From: Mesotaenium endlicherianum
Lineage: Eukaryota; Streptophyta; Zygnematophyceae; Zygnematales; Mesotaeniaceae
Length of the DNA stretch: 28,296 bases
Assembly (NCBI GenBank): GCA_009602735.1
Contig: WELA01010137.1
Span: 84,860 to 113,155 of the forward strand
Reading direction: 5' to 3'
Shown: piece after piece, positions 19,001-28,296 of the stretch
Layout: each line of letters starts with the position of its first letter
Numbering within the stretch: position 1 is the first letter of the stretch
The notes under the pieces: model-generated
What the model was told of the DNA's origin: nothing
Database searches by the model: none
Seen by the model: only the letters and a program-made list of their open reading frames with translations
Translations under genes and position numbers: made by a program

Positions 19001-22000
19001 CACTCGGCCGCCCATTGCTGCTGCCCCTCTCGCCGATGCTGCCGTTGTCGGCGGCCGCTGCTGTGGCGGGGGCAAGGGCGCCATCGCCACTGCTGTAAGC
19101 GATGGCAGCGCCGCCGCCGTTGGCCCTCTTGGAACGTTTCTTCTTGGGCGTGGGCGTGCCGCCCTTGCTGCGCCGCTGCTCCTCCACCGCAGCCCCCTGC
19201 CGCCGCAGCCATAGCAGGGCCCCCATCAAGAGCACCAGCGCAGGCACAGCCACCGCCGCCACCTGGGCTGCTAGGGCCACAGACACAAAAGCCGACGGCG
19301 GGGGAGTGGGCGGCGGCTGCGGGCCGGGCGCAGGCGGGGGCACGGGCACGTACGGACTGCCACCCGCCTCGCTGAGGCCGCGGCCGCCGCCGCCGCCCAT
19401 CGGGAACAGTTCGGCCCGCGTCGACTGCCCCCCCTGCCCCTGGGCCAGCTGCCCCCGCCACGTGTCAGGCATGCAGAAGAAGTCGTCAACCTCGGGGTGC
19501 GAGGTGCTGATGTGGACGGGGACGAGGCCATGGGGAAGCTGGGCGAGGGGCCCCGCGCCGGGCGGCAGGCGGGGGGGGTCAGTGCGCGTGACCCTGCCGT
19601 GGCCCTCTGGGAGCGCCGCCTGACGCTGCTGCGCCGACGACGGAGCCGCCACCGCATGCGACGAGGAGGACGAGTCCAGAGGGAGTGCGTACAGCTGTCC
19701 TGCCAGCCGCCCGAGGTAGACGGCGCTGGGCGCATTGCCACCGCCCGGACGCGCGGGCGGCGGCGGCGGCAGCAGCTCCTGCACGAGCGCGCCCGACGGC
19801 GAGAACACGGCCGTCGGCGCCGCCCCAAACACCACCTTCCACTCGTGCGCCCCGTCGCCGCCGCCGCCGCCGCTGTCCTCCGAAGAGAGCAGGCGCAGGG
19901 AGTTGTCGCGGCCGCCTGCCAGCAGGGGGGCGGCGCGCTCGTGCCGTGGGCGGCGCAGCCATGAGGCGGGGTGGTTGGCGGGCAGAGGCGGCAGCAGCGG
20001 GTTGAGGAGCGTGCGCAGCTCGCTGACCGTGACGTTCCAGCGCTCCTTGTCCGTCGCCATCTCCACCGCGCGCACCGTGTAGTCCGTGCGCATCACCAGC
20101 AGCGGCCGGATGCCCTCCCGGCTGTACGCCACCTCAGCCTCCTCCGCATCCTTCAACACACCAGACTTTCCGCCAGCGCTGCTGTCGCTGCTCCTGCTGC
20201 GGGGGGGGCCGCCGGGAGGGATGCCGGTAGGCGGGAAGGTGCCGTCAGCGGCTGCGTCGGAGGCGGCCGGGAGGTCGCCGCCAGGTGGCGCTTCCCCCCC
20301 GCCCCCCTCGGAGTCAAAGCGGCGCAGGAGGGCGCCCGTGTCGGCGTCGAGGAGGAACACGGTGGAGCGACGCGCGCCCAGCACCACGGCCCCGTCGCGC
20401 GTCACCGACGGGGACGCCTGCACCAGCTCCCGCGCCGTCGCCGGCAGCTTCTGCTCCCGCCACATCACCACCACAGCCCTAGCCCCAGCCTCAGAGCCAG
20501 CTTGGCCCCAGACTCTTGTCACTACATTTCCGGCGGCACAATCGCCACTGCAACTGACACTGCACTTGTCACCAACTGTGATTCTCCAGACGGCTCCAGC
20601 CCCAGCCCCAGCCTTAAGGGGACTTGGCTGCTCCAGGTGCTCGTGAAAAATGACATGAGGATCTCTGACCCTGTCTTGTGTCTGGGTCAGAACCCGGGGC
20701 CTTGTAGGGAGCTAGGTGGAGAGAGGGAGAGAGAGAGAGAGAGCATGACCGGCTGCTGCGCTCCTGGTGCTGCTGGCTGAGACGCAGTGGGCAGGGGGGC
20801 GGGCGTGGCCTCTCCGCTGAGGAAGACAGTGCAAGGCAGCTCGGCCTGCTCCCCCTCATCTCTCTGCTTGGCGAGCCATTACTTGGAAAAAGAGGCGACT
20901 TGGTGGACTCGCACTCCTCCCCCTGCTCGGCGCGCCTTTGCTGCATTGGATACAACAGTGGAGCGCACATGCATGGCGCATGCACCCGCCCATCCCGCGG
21001 CTCCGCCAAACCCAAGAGTTCATGTTTTCATGATTCCACCGCCTGACTTCTCAACAGTTGGCTCGTGAAATGCCCGGACCTCCTGGTTGGCGCATGCGCC
21101 CCAAGTGGAGGGGCAACAGGCTGGGGTGCGTCCCGAGTGCATGCATCCGGGCCAAAAGGCATTGCTGTCGACAAGCCTCACACCTCTCTCCCACCACTTT
21201 TCCTGCCCCCCTTCCCCTTCCCCTTTCACCCCCTTTGTCCCCCCCTTCGTCTCCCCCTTCGGCCCCCCCCTTGCCGGCTGTGACGCTTCAGGCTGGTGGT
21301 GTGACCCTCCGTGTAATCATCTTTCTCTTTACCAAGCACGCGTACTTTTCTGATGCCTCCTCCATCCCTTCTCAACACCACGCATTCCCGTTGACAACAC
21401 CGCGGTCGACGCACAGGCTTCTGTGCCCCTCTCAAGGCATTTCCGCCTGGGGTCTTTGTCTATGTATCTTAGGGCAGCCAGCTCTGAGAGGGCAGGCAGA
21501 AGCAGGCACTTGCGCTCGGGTATTGGTCTATGTATTTGAGGGGCAGCCTCGTAGGGCAGGTAGGAGCAGGAGCAGGCACTCCGGCCAGAAGAAGAGCAGC
21601 GCGCATTGCTTACCCGCAGGCCCTCCCCCCGATGGTACGTGTAGAGGCTGCCATCAGCTCCGGGAAAGACCTCCCCCTCGTGCTCGTCCAGGTCTACCTG
21701 ATCCACGCCCCGCCTGCTCAAGTCCTCCTCCTCCTCGTGCTCGTCATCGTCGATCTCACCCCCCACGCTCACGCTAGCATTGCTGTCCCCTCGCGGCGGC
21801 CCCTCCTGCAGACTTAGCACCCGCCCTGAGGTGGACAGCAGGGGCGGACCGGACTGAAAGGACCACAGGTGCTGCCCCGAGTGAGCATCCAGTGCGTGGA
21901 TGCTCCCATCCAGCACAGTCACGAGCAGCTTCTCTTCCCTGCCAAGAGTGCGAATCGAAGCGAGGGGGTTGTCAGAAACGACGTCAGCTACTCACCCTGA

Positions 22001-22292
22001 AGCTCTTCCCCTGGAGCAAGGATCGAGCATTGCACGAATGATACAAAAATGGACCACGATAGAGGCATCTATGACCTTACTCGTAGGAAGGCTGAATGGC
22101 TGTGCTCGGACCGTCTACTAGCAGCGGCCACGAAGGACTAGCTTCCTGAGTAGCTGCAGGCACCTGGGACGTTCTGCCTCTTTCTTTACTTTCCGCAATA
22201 CTTACTCCCGCGAGAGCGAACAGCAACAGAAATATGATCACGATATACACTAGCCATGCAGGGCAAGAAGCAACACCTCGTCCCCAGCTCAT
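13901..22292 (-). CDS. IRE1: IRE1: ER-stress sensor kinase/endoribonuclease, seven exons, complete
   Basis: IRE1 is an ER membrane protein that senses unfolded protein and, after kinase-driven oligomerisation, cuts RNA in unconventional splicing and RNA decay. Exons (minus strand): 22292-22081, 21938-21614, 20450-18502, 17824-17577, 16547-16292, 15148-14842, 14059-13901. All borders are GT-AG, phases match, and the total is 3456 nt (1151 residues plus TAG). An in-frame TAG just upstream supports the ATG. Parts: signal peptide (about 13-33); PQQ-like luminal sensor (about 70-450) interrupted by low-complexity inserts; TM helix 568-594; kinase with G705-x-G-x-x-G, Lys726, H845-R-D, D892-M-G (plant-type DMG); KEN RNase with Y1072, R1085, N1086, H1090 matching the yeast catalytic set. 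A Ser-rich insert (862-879) lies between HRD and DMG. The exon 3 start is the least certain: AG at 20490 would add 13 in-frame residues. Introns are 142-1163 bp. Confidence 0.93.
14779..14840 (+). repeat. CA-rich microsatellite in IRE1 intron 6
   Basis: Interrupted CA/CG dinucleotide repeats run up to the donor of exon 6 (minus strand). No coding function. Confidence 0.8.
15683..15821. repeat. GA microsatellite ending in a 61-base assembly gap, IRE1 intron 5
   Basis: About 38 GA units fill 15684-15760 and run straight into 61 N (15761-15821), followed by nine G. The true length of the repeat and gap is unknown. It lies inside intron 5 and does not affect coding. Reading frames across it are artefacts of the repeat. 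Confidence 0.9.
16057..16205 (+). repeat. CA microsatellite in IRE1 intron 5
   Basis: An uninterrupted CA tract (16057-16084) is followed by a degenerate CA/CG-rich stretch to about 16205. Confidence 0.8.
17973..17981. other. Single-N join after a C8 run, IRE1 intron 3
   Basis: Eight C are followed by one N at 17981. No duplicate flank is seen. It lies in an intron, so the protein is unaffected. Confidence 0.7.
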
Positions 22293-24299
22293 TGCCTCAT
22301 AGCTCTGCTACTGCAACAGCATATCTGGCGGGACACACGAAATTCTTCAAATATGCAGCATACTGCGAGGAAGACAATGCTCGGAGAATACTGCAGAATC
22401 ACCGAACAACCTGCAATGCCATCATCTTGCGGGGCGAGAAACTCCTGACTAGAAAATTGTATATCAACGAAGCTAACGGAGTAAGACTTCAGGACTCGAA
22501 AGTTAGTTTGGTACGGTTATGAATGGTCTCTAAAGACGGATACAGACTCCTAGTCCTGCCCCCCAACCCATGCTCCCAGATTCGACGGGTTGCCTTCGCC
22601 AATCTTTCGAGAAACGTGTTCACAAGCCTTCGCTACTCTGTCGGAGAAAAATGTGTTAATGTGCAAGGATCCGGCCATTTCTCCGTAGCTCTTCGTAGAC
22701 ATCAACCCCTGCGCAAGGCTCCCTGCACTTCCGTGTTGCTCCCCCGGGCACGGCCCAGGGCAGTCCTGTGTGCCCCTGGTTCTCCTGCATCTCCGAAGCG
22801 ACTCCATTAGGCTCGTGCAAGGATGAACCGTGCGTGGTCTGGGAGAGGTAACGAAGTAGGATCGTCCATCATGTGCGCTTCGGGACCATTCTGGGCTCAT
22901 CGGTCGATCGCCAAGAGTGGTTCGGCATATGAAATTTGACATTCTGGACCTCACGTCCGGCAATTTAGAACCTAAAAGAGCCTGCTCACAAACTTCTCCT
23001 CTTTAACTCATTCAAAGTCGGAATAAATTGGTTCTCCTCAAAATAGATGTCAAACGTTTGTGAATGTCTGTGAAAAAGAAATTGATCCACAAAAAAAAGA
23101 ACGTGTGTTTCCTGGTATGAGGGATATAGCATGTTCATAACATAGAGTGCATTCATGAAGAGAGCGGAACATTAAGGCCATTGTTAGAAATCCACATCAT
23201 AAAGAAGTGCCTATGTTGCACATGAAAGCCTTTGCATTCCGCCCAAACTAGCATTGTGGGGAGCAAAGGAAATTGTAAACATCATAGTGCATCGATTAAA
23301 TTGTGATGTAGTCGAATTATTTGACGTACAATGGCTAAGTTTGGCCCAAAAGAGGGTTGGAGCTTTTTACTCCCAAGATGTGGGATTAGTATTCTAATTG
23401 GTACTAGTGAGTGTAATTCAGTTTTTACTACAAATTATAACATTCTTGCTTCACTCGATTCAAAGATGGATCACAATGTGTTGGAATGGTCATCATGGGG
23501 GCATATAGTTCTTCACATGTTCACCACTAGTGTTGTCACAATCTACATGCCTCTTGCATTCAATAATGTCGAGGGATGTATACCATCTTTCTAAATGTCT
23601 CGATTTCATAACCATTGAGCGTCTTGAAATGGAAAGCATAGAGCTTGACGTGGTATTAATTCTATGTATGGTGATGAAAGATGCCCTACTCACCAGAGGT
23701 ATTGCCCCGATGGTAATTAGAACGAGATCATCAGTAAGCAACATGGATGATATGTTGTCAAAGACTCGTATGACTTCATGTGCAAAGAACTACCCCCATA
23801 CTTTTCAACCTGCAAAGGCACCTGTCCACCTGATTACATATTTGACCATAGACGGAGCACATTCAACATAAGGAGGAAAAACCTTCTGCACATGTTTCTT
23901 GCACATTGACAAGTCACTCTTACATGATTAAACCTTAGGCCAAATAGACGTAACCCTACGTGATGGGCACTTACAATGACCAAAAGAATCATCTGCACAG
24001 GCAGCCATGCCGTCAACTATGTAGCACAAGTGTTCCGAAAAAGAGTGAAAGATTTGAGTACCCTACTGCTTCATGCATTTCCAAGCCAATAGGGCACAAG
24101 ATTGAAACTGCCACTATATACATCTGCCCTTGTATAAGGCTGAACAACCTAGAGTAGGCTGGTACTTAGCCAGAACATTTGAAAATCTCAATAACAACCC
24201 AGTATGCATGTAAACAACGTACTCGATTGAAGTCTGGCACCAACACAGAGGGACAATGAACCAGTAGATGGCCATCACCACAGCACGTGGTCCTGGGCA
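22293..24299. other. Intergenic region between IRE1 and UBC12; no gene identified
   Basis: It holds the 5' UTR and promoter of IRE1 at its left end and the 3' UTR of UBC12 at its right end; both genes are on the minus strand. The part 22300-22980 has balanced base composition and no simple repeats. It includes a 137-codon minus-strand reading frame (22963-22550) that I do not recognise. From about 22985 to 24299 the sequence is AT-rich without any convincing coding frame. Confidence 0.5.
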
Positions 24300-25708
24300 C
24301 TATATACAACGGGGAAAATGGTGGTTTGAAACATAACCACCCATCATTGACCTCCTCACATTGGCCTCGAACTGCCTAGGGTTATCCCTCAGCACCTCCG
24401 CAGCCTCGTGGTTGAGTGGATCATCTGGATTGGGGTCCTGCAATTCAAATATTGAATGCAAAGGAAAATATGTTTGATTGGTGACACCATCTAACGGGTG
24501 GAACAGCTATTAACTTCCACTTGCCTGTCTTCACTCCCAACATAGTAAATATCCCACGGGGTCCCCAACCCCTCATCTTGCATGAGCTGGAAGAGGTGCA
24601 TGCTTGAGAGAGTCTATCCTGTTCCCCCACAAGCTCTTCCAGGATGTACAACAGAAACATGAGCAATTTCTAGGTCACATACAGCATGTCCACCGCGTCA
24701 ACTTCTTTCTAACTTAACCTCCCCCGAACCTGTCTTGCCCCCCCCACAAGCCGTTTCACGATGCACGACAGTGAGACAACCAAGTTCTAAATCACAAACA
24801 GAATGCCCACCACATCAGGTCCCTTCTACATTAACCTCCCCCTCCCCCCCCTCCTCCCCCCCCCTTCTGGAGCCAGAAGTTGGTTGTCACGTCCAGGAGC
24901 AAGTCAGGAACCAATAAGGAGAAGGTCGCTGCAAGTCAAGATTTACCAGGAAAAGATACTGTAGCCCGTATATGATAGAATTTACACTGAGAACAGGCTT
25001 CCAGTCCTCTCTCAAGATATTGAGGCACACGTTGCCATCCAGGTCAATATTAGGGTGATACACCTGGACACAAATCACCAGCAATCGAGAAGTGAAACGT
25101 TACACCAGGCCATTTTACATAGAAGCGAAATACCCTGACAGGAACGAATACTGTGGCAATGCACAAAGTTGCGACGTACCTTTGTTTTACACTTCACTTT
25201 GGGAGCTTCATGAGGGTATACTTGTGGGATTTGGAAGCTGAAAACGAACGTCCCTCCACTGTACATTCAAAGGAAAGAATATCTTGCCACTCAGAAGCTG
25301 AGCATGACCTGAAAGTGCCTACCATAGAAAGGCCAATGATGATCTCACTCAACATAACAGGCTCGGACTGGAGCATGTAGGCTTACGCATAGTGCCCTTC
25401 ATCTGGACGAATTGATATCTCAAAGTTGAGAAGGTCGTCCTTGCCGTTAGGAAATGCAATCGCAGTGGTCTTGGCTAAGTTAAGCTCACTGATATCTGCA
25501 CAAAAAAATCAGGCACTAAGGAGAGAACATGAGTAAAAAACATACATTAGAAGGAGGATACACAGTCACTGACAATCCCGAGCGGTAAATCACGAGCCAC
25601 ACCTTTCTGGACTCTTAGCTCGCCAGCTGACTGTTTCTTCACCGGACCTCTGGCGTTATTGCTGTCAGCAGCCTGTTTCTGCGCCTTGATACTGAAGAGA
25701 TTGATCAT
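24300..25708 (-). CDS. UBC12: UBC12/RCE1: NEDD8 (RUB1)-conjugating E2 enzyme, five exons, complete
   Basis: This E2 takes NEDD8/RUB1 from the E1 as a thioester and passes it to cullins, switching on cullin-RING ubiquitin ligases. Exons (minus strand): 25708-25603, 25495-25387, 25258-25180, 25063-24947, 24437-24300. All borders are GT-AG, phases match, and the total is 549 nt (182 residues plus TAG), close to the human and plant proteins. The start gives M-I-N-L-F, the N-terminal docking segment of UBC12 that binds the NEDD8 E1; an upstream in-frame ATG at 25756 would add 16 residues not expected in the family. [10 protein letters not shown] is family-typical. The UBC fold has Y-P-H-E-A-P-K-V (near 70-90), H-P-N-I-D and the active-site Cys111 in [12 protein letters not shown]. 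The C-terminus is F-P-R-C-I. Intron 4 (24438-24946) carries a diverged tandem duplication. Confidence 0.95.
24624..24857. repeat. Tandem duplication of about 117 bp in UBC12 intron 4
   Basis: Two diverged units start at 24624 and 24741 with the same landmarks in order: CCCCCACAAG, AG(T)TTCTA near the middle, GCCCACCAC or GTCCACCGC, and TTAACCTCCCC. The second unit ends in a C-rich tract. Confidence 0.65.
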
Positions 25709-26397
25709 ACTGTCCCTTCGACGATCTTGCACAACCTCCCGAGTCGATAATAGCAAGTCAAACGGAGGGCCAGCTAGTCGGCAATTGTGTTAAACATGTG
25801 AACTGGCTCCTAACGCCAGCCGTGTTCGAAAAGACGTGCAAAACCATGCAAAACAGTGGAAAGCGAAGTTACGCTTTTTCTTGCTTTTTCTAGTGCCGAG
25901 TAGAGCTAGCACGTATGGTGAGTAACAGGTGAAGTTCAAGATGGTTCACCCCGATGTGCGTGATGGACTTGACATGCTTGAGCATGCACAAGGGCCATAA
26001 AGGGCGAGTGACTGCGTGCAACCGTGACCGGATGTCCCCGATGGCCAGAAATGGCGAAGGGCGAGTGCGAAGTGCGTGCGAAGTGCCAAGGAGCATTGAA
26101 CTTGCTCTCCAGAAGTCAAGGGTGTAAGGTTTATGGCTGCTACGGTTTGGGAAAAATCTCGAATGCTATCGACGCAACAGCTTCGCACAGCTTCGATACT
26201 TCCTTAAAATACCTGAAAGCGAAACCAAGAGATGCAACTGACTTCTGCTTTAAAACTTTTTTGTATGCACTACCATCATCCCGACTCCACCTCGTAGAAG
26301 CTCATCGCAGGTGATGTGATTTGAACTTTCGAATCTCACTGGGAAGCACTCCCTCCTCCGGGTACAGTGCCAATTACAAACGCTAAGAATGGTATAG
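25709..26397. promoter_or_regulatory. Divergent promoter region between UBC12 and ProRS
   Basis: About 0.7 kb separates the UBC12 start (minus) from the first open ProRS frame (plus), so both promoters, 5' UTRs and possibly the first ProRS exon lie here. I see no clear TATA box. A plus-strand ATG in good context at 26131 opens only a short frame and is a possible but unproven ProRS start. Confidence 0.4.
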
Positions 26398-28273
26398 CTT
26401 TTCTCTCGTTCCCTGGTTGTACATGCACTCTCATGTGTTGTATTTTGCCGTTCTTCTTATGCGTCCTCCCTGCTCTACATATTCCCAGGCATATTGACTC
26501 AATGCGGGCCTTCTGGGTGTCAGGGGGGGCATGAAGGGTGCTGGACTTGCAAGGTCTCTCCTGGCAATGCTGGTGTAGCGACCCCCGAAGCGTCCACTAG
26601 TCAGAGGAGTGCGAAGGAGCCAAAGCAAGATAGCGTACAGCCTGGCCTGGCCAGCAAAGGCAATGGGAAAGCCATAGACGAGCCCAAAGCTCTGAAAGAG
26701 CCAAGAGCTCCAAAGGAACCCACCTCATCGCAAGACTCGAACAAGTCAAAGGAGCCAAAAGCGCCGAAAGAACCAAAGGAACCTAAGGAATCCAAAGCTC
26801 CAAAGTCGGGGAAAGCGCCTAAAGAGCCTAAAGCGCCGAAGGAAGCCAAAGCAGGTGATACATGGTTGTCGTCACAATGCAAGCTGCTCATTGAGGCTGT
26901 ATTTTGGGTTAACCGGGCAGAACCAAACCCAGGATCTTTCCCAAGGGCATCATGTACGTTGCATCGTAGTGTTGATTAGAGAGCATGCCCTCTGTTGCTC
27001 AGCCATACACGTCCCATGTGGCCTGCCTTGGGGTGGCCAGGGGCGCAGCATGGGAAGAAAAAGGAGACCCTGTTGGGCCTCTCTGTCAAGAAAGCAGACG
27101 ACTTTGGCAAGTGGTACTCGGAGGTATGCTCCAGTTCTCCTAGGTTACTAGTCTAATTTACAGAATCCACAATCCCAGTCACGCTCCCTCGGCGGCCCAG
27201 GGGACTCTTGACCCCCCAGAGGAAGAAGATACCCAAGTTGGCTGGGCTGAAGAGTGGGTGTGCGATTGACGGCTGTGTCGCTGGGCTAACGGTGGGAGCC
27301 TGATTGACGGGTGTGATTTGACGGGGCAGGTGGTGGTCCACGGGGAGATGATCGACTACTACGACGTGTCGGGCTGCTACATTCTGCGCCCCTGGTCCTA
27401 CTCCATCTGGGAGAGCATCAAGGTGGGGAATGAGCCTGCACCCTCCTTCCCTCCTCTCTGCGTCTCATCTTCGTTGTCATCGCATACTCGTCCCCTATCA
27501 CGGGGGCCCCTACATTCTGCCAATGCTTATCTTTGGTGGCGCCCATGAAGGGGTGTCCCTTCCCCCTCTGCAACCTTGGTCGTGCTCCCCTTGAGGTGCA
27601 CAGGAACACCGATGCTGCTCTCCTGAGCATCGTCTTTGCCACACCCAATTGACATTCTTGTCACTGTTTTCCCCTGTTTGCTCCTGTCGTTGCCCCCCTT
27701 CCTGCAGCTTTGCGGGCGCACTCCCTTTTCCCATCCCAGGGGCCTCCCTCCCCTCGTTGCCATTGCCCCTACAATTGACATCCTCTGCCTCTCTTGTCGA
27801 GGGCCCCTTTTGTAATGGGCAAGCTCCCTCCCACTCCTCGGGCCACCCTGCCGTGGCGCCCTCAGCCTGGGCTCACACCTGGCAGCTCCTTACTGATGGC
27901 CCATCTGTCTGGGCATCATGGACTGGGCAGCCAATCTTTTCCCGTCCTGTAAATTGTGCCCCTCCCTCGACCCCACCGACCCTCGCTCACATTGCACCTT
28001 TTCCTCCCCTTCCCCCTTCCTCCATTCCCCGCTCCCCCCCCCACCTCCCTCTCCCCCCTTCTCTCTCCATCCCTCCCACCCTCCCTCTCCCTCCATCTCT
28101 CCCCCTCTACCTCTCTCCCTCTGGGGTGCCTTGCGTGGGGCGGGGGAGAGTGCCAGAGCTTCCTGGACGATGAGATAAAGAAGCTGGGGGTGGAGAACGC
28201 CTACTTCCCGCTGTTTGTGTCGGAGGACCGCCTCACGGCCGAGAAGGACCACGTTGAAGGCTTCGCCCCTGAG
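26398..28273 (+). CDS. Prolyl-tRNA synthetase, eukaryote/archaeal-type, N-terminal part (5' start unresolved, 3' end off window)
   Basis: This class II synthetase charges tRNA-Pro. Visible exons: one ending 26854, then 27041-27123, 27330-27422, 28157-28273, followed by GT at 28274; phases agree. Conserved stretches are [13 protein letters not shown] (27079-27117), [20 protein letters not shown] (27342-27401), then [16 protein letters not shown] and [11 protein letters not shown] at the end, typical of cytosolic-type ProRS and the ProRS half of EPRS. The exon before 26855 encodes a Lys/Pro/Glu repeat (K-E-P-K-A-P type, about 26680-26854), probably a flexible basic tail. The frame is open from 26398 but has no ATG before 26854, so the start must be in an unseen upstream exon. 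The catalytic core continues beyond the window. Confidence 0.88.
27960..28135 (+). repeat. Polypyrimidine (CT-rich) tract in ProRS intron 3
   Basis: Long C/T-rich stretch with several C runs, just upstream of the acceptor at 28155-28156. It may act as an extended splice-site polypyrimidine tract. Frames across it are not coding. Confidence 0.7.
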
Positions 28274-28282
28274 GTCAGCGAT

Positions 28283-28296
28283 CCCCCCCCCCCCCC
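28283..28296 (+). repeat. C14 homopolymer at the window end
   Basis: The window stops within at least 14 consecutive C, directly after the ProRS exon 4 donor. It may be the contig end. Confidence 0.8.

Noticed and set aside
18505..20780. Plus-strand frames opposite IRE1 exon 3
   Set aside because: Antisense shadows of a GC-rich exon; they are Ala/Arg/Pro-rich with no domain, while the minus strand gives a clear luminal domain, TM segment and kinase.
23331..23871. Small plus-strand frames in the AT-rich region upstream of UBC12's 3' end
   Set aside because: No family resemblance, no supporting splice signals and no codon bias.

Overview
The window reads as nuclear DNA of a eukaryotic alga, most likely from the green lineage. 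Coding exons are GC-rich, introns run from about 100 bp to over 1 kb with GT-AG borders, CA, GA and poly-C/G tracts are common, and the IRE1 kinase has the plant-type D-M-G motif. The species cannot be fixed from sequence alone. Several N positions mark assembly joins.

Left half, about 1-12355: retrotransposons. Element A (1-8774, 5' end off the window) is a Ty3/gypsy-type LTR element. Its polyprotein holds, in order, a retropepsin, a long disordered linker, a DNMT3-like cytosine-5 DNA methyltransferase, reverse transcriptase, RNase H, integrase and a C-terminal PHD finger. This copy carries two in-frame TAG codons and one extra G in a G-run. Two more apparent breaks are single-N contig joins with duplicated flanks. 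Element B (about 9210-12355) is a 5'-truncated, stop-ridden relative with lower GC that keeps integrase, PHD finger, polypurine tract and terminal repeats. Both elements share an unexplained 3' layout: G-run, short repeat, a GACA-GC-TGTC junction, about 0.8-1 kb, then the same short repeat again. 12356-13900 is AT-rich and geneless apart from a third fragment of the B-type repeat.

Right half: three host genes. A complete seven-exon IRE1 gene (unfolded-protein-response kinase/endoribonuclease) lies on the minus strand at 22292-13901. Its exons join in phase to 1151 codons plus stop. A complete five-exon UBC12/RCE1 gene (NEDD8/RUB1-conjugating E2, 182 residues) lies on the minus strand at 25708-24300. 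The 5' part of a eukaryote-type prolyl-tRNA synthetase gene is on the plus strand from about 26400 and runs off the right edge. UBC12 and ProRS are head-to-head across about 0.7 kb.

The most interesting item is element A: a retrotransposon that encodes both a DNA methyltransferase and a putative chromatin-reading PHD finger. Exon borders and domain calls were made by eye from translated motifs, with no database search.
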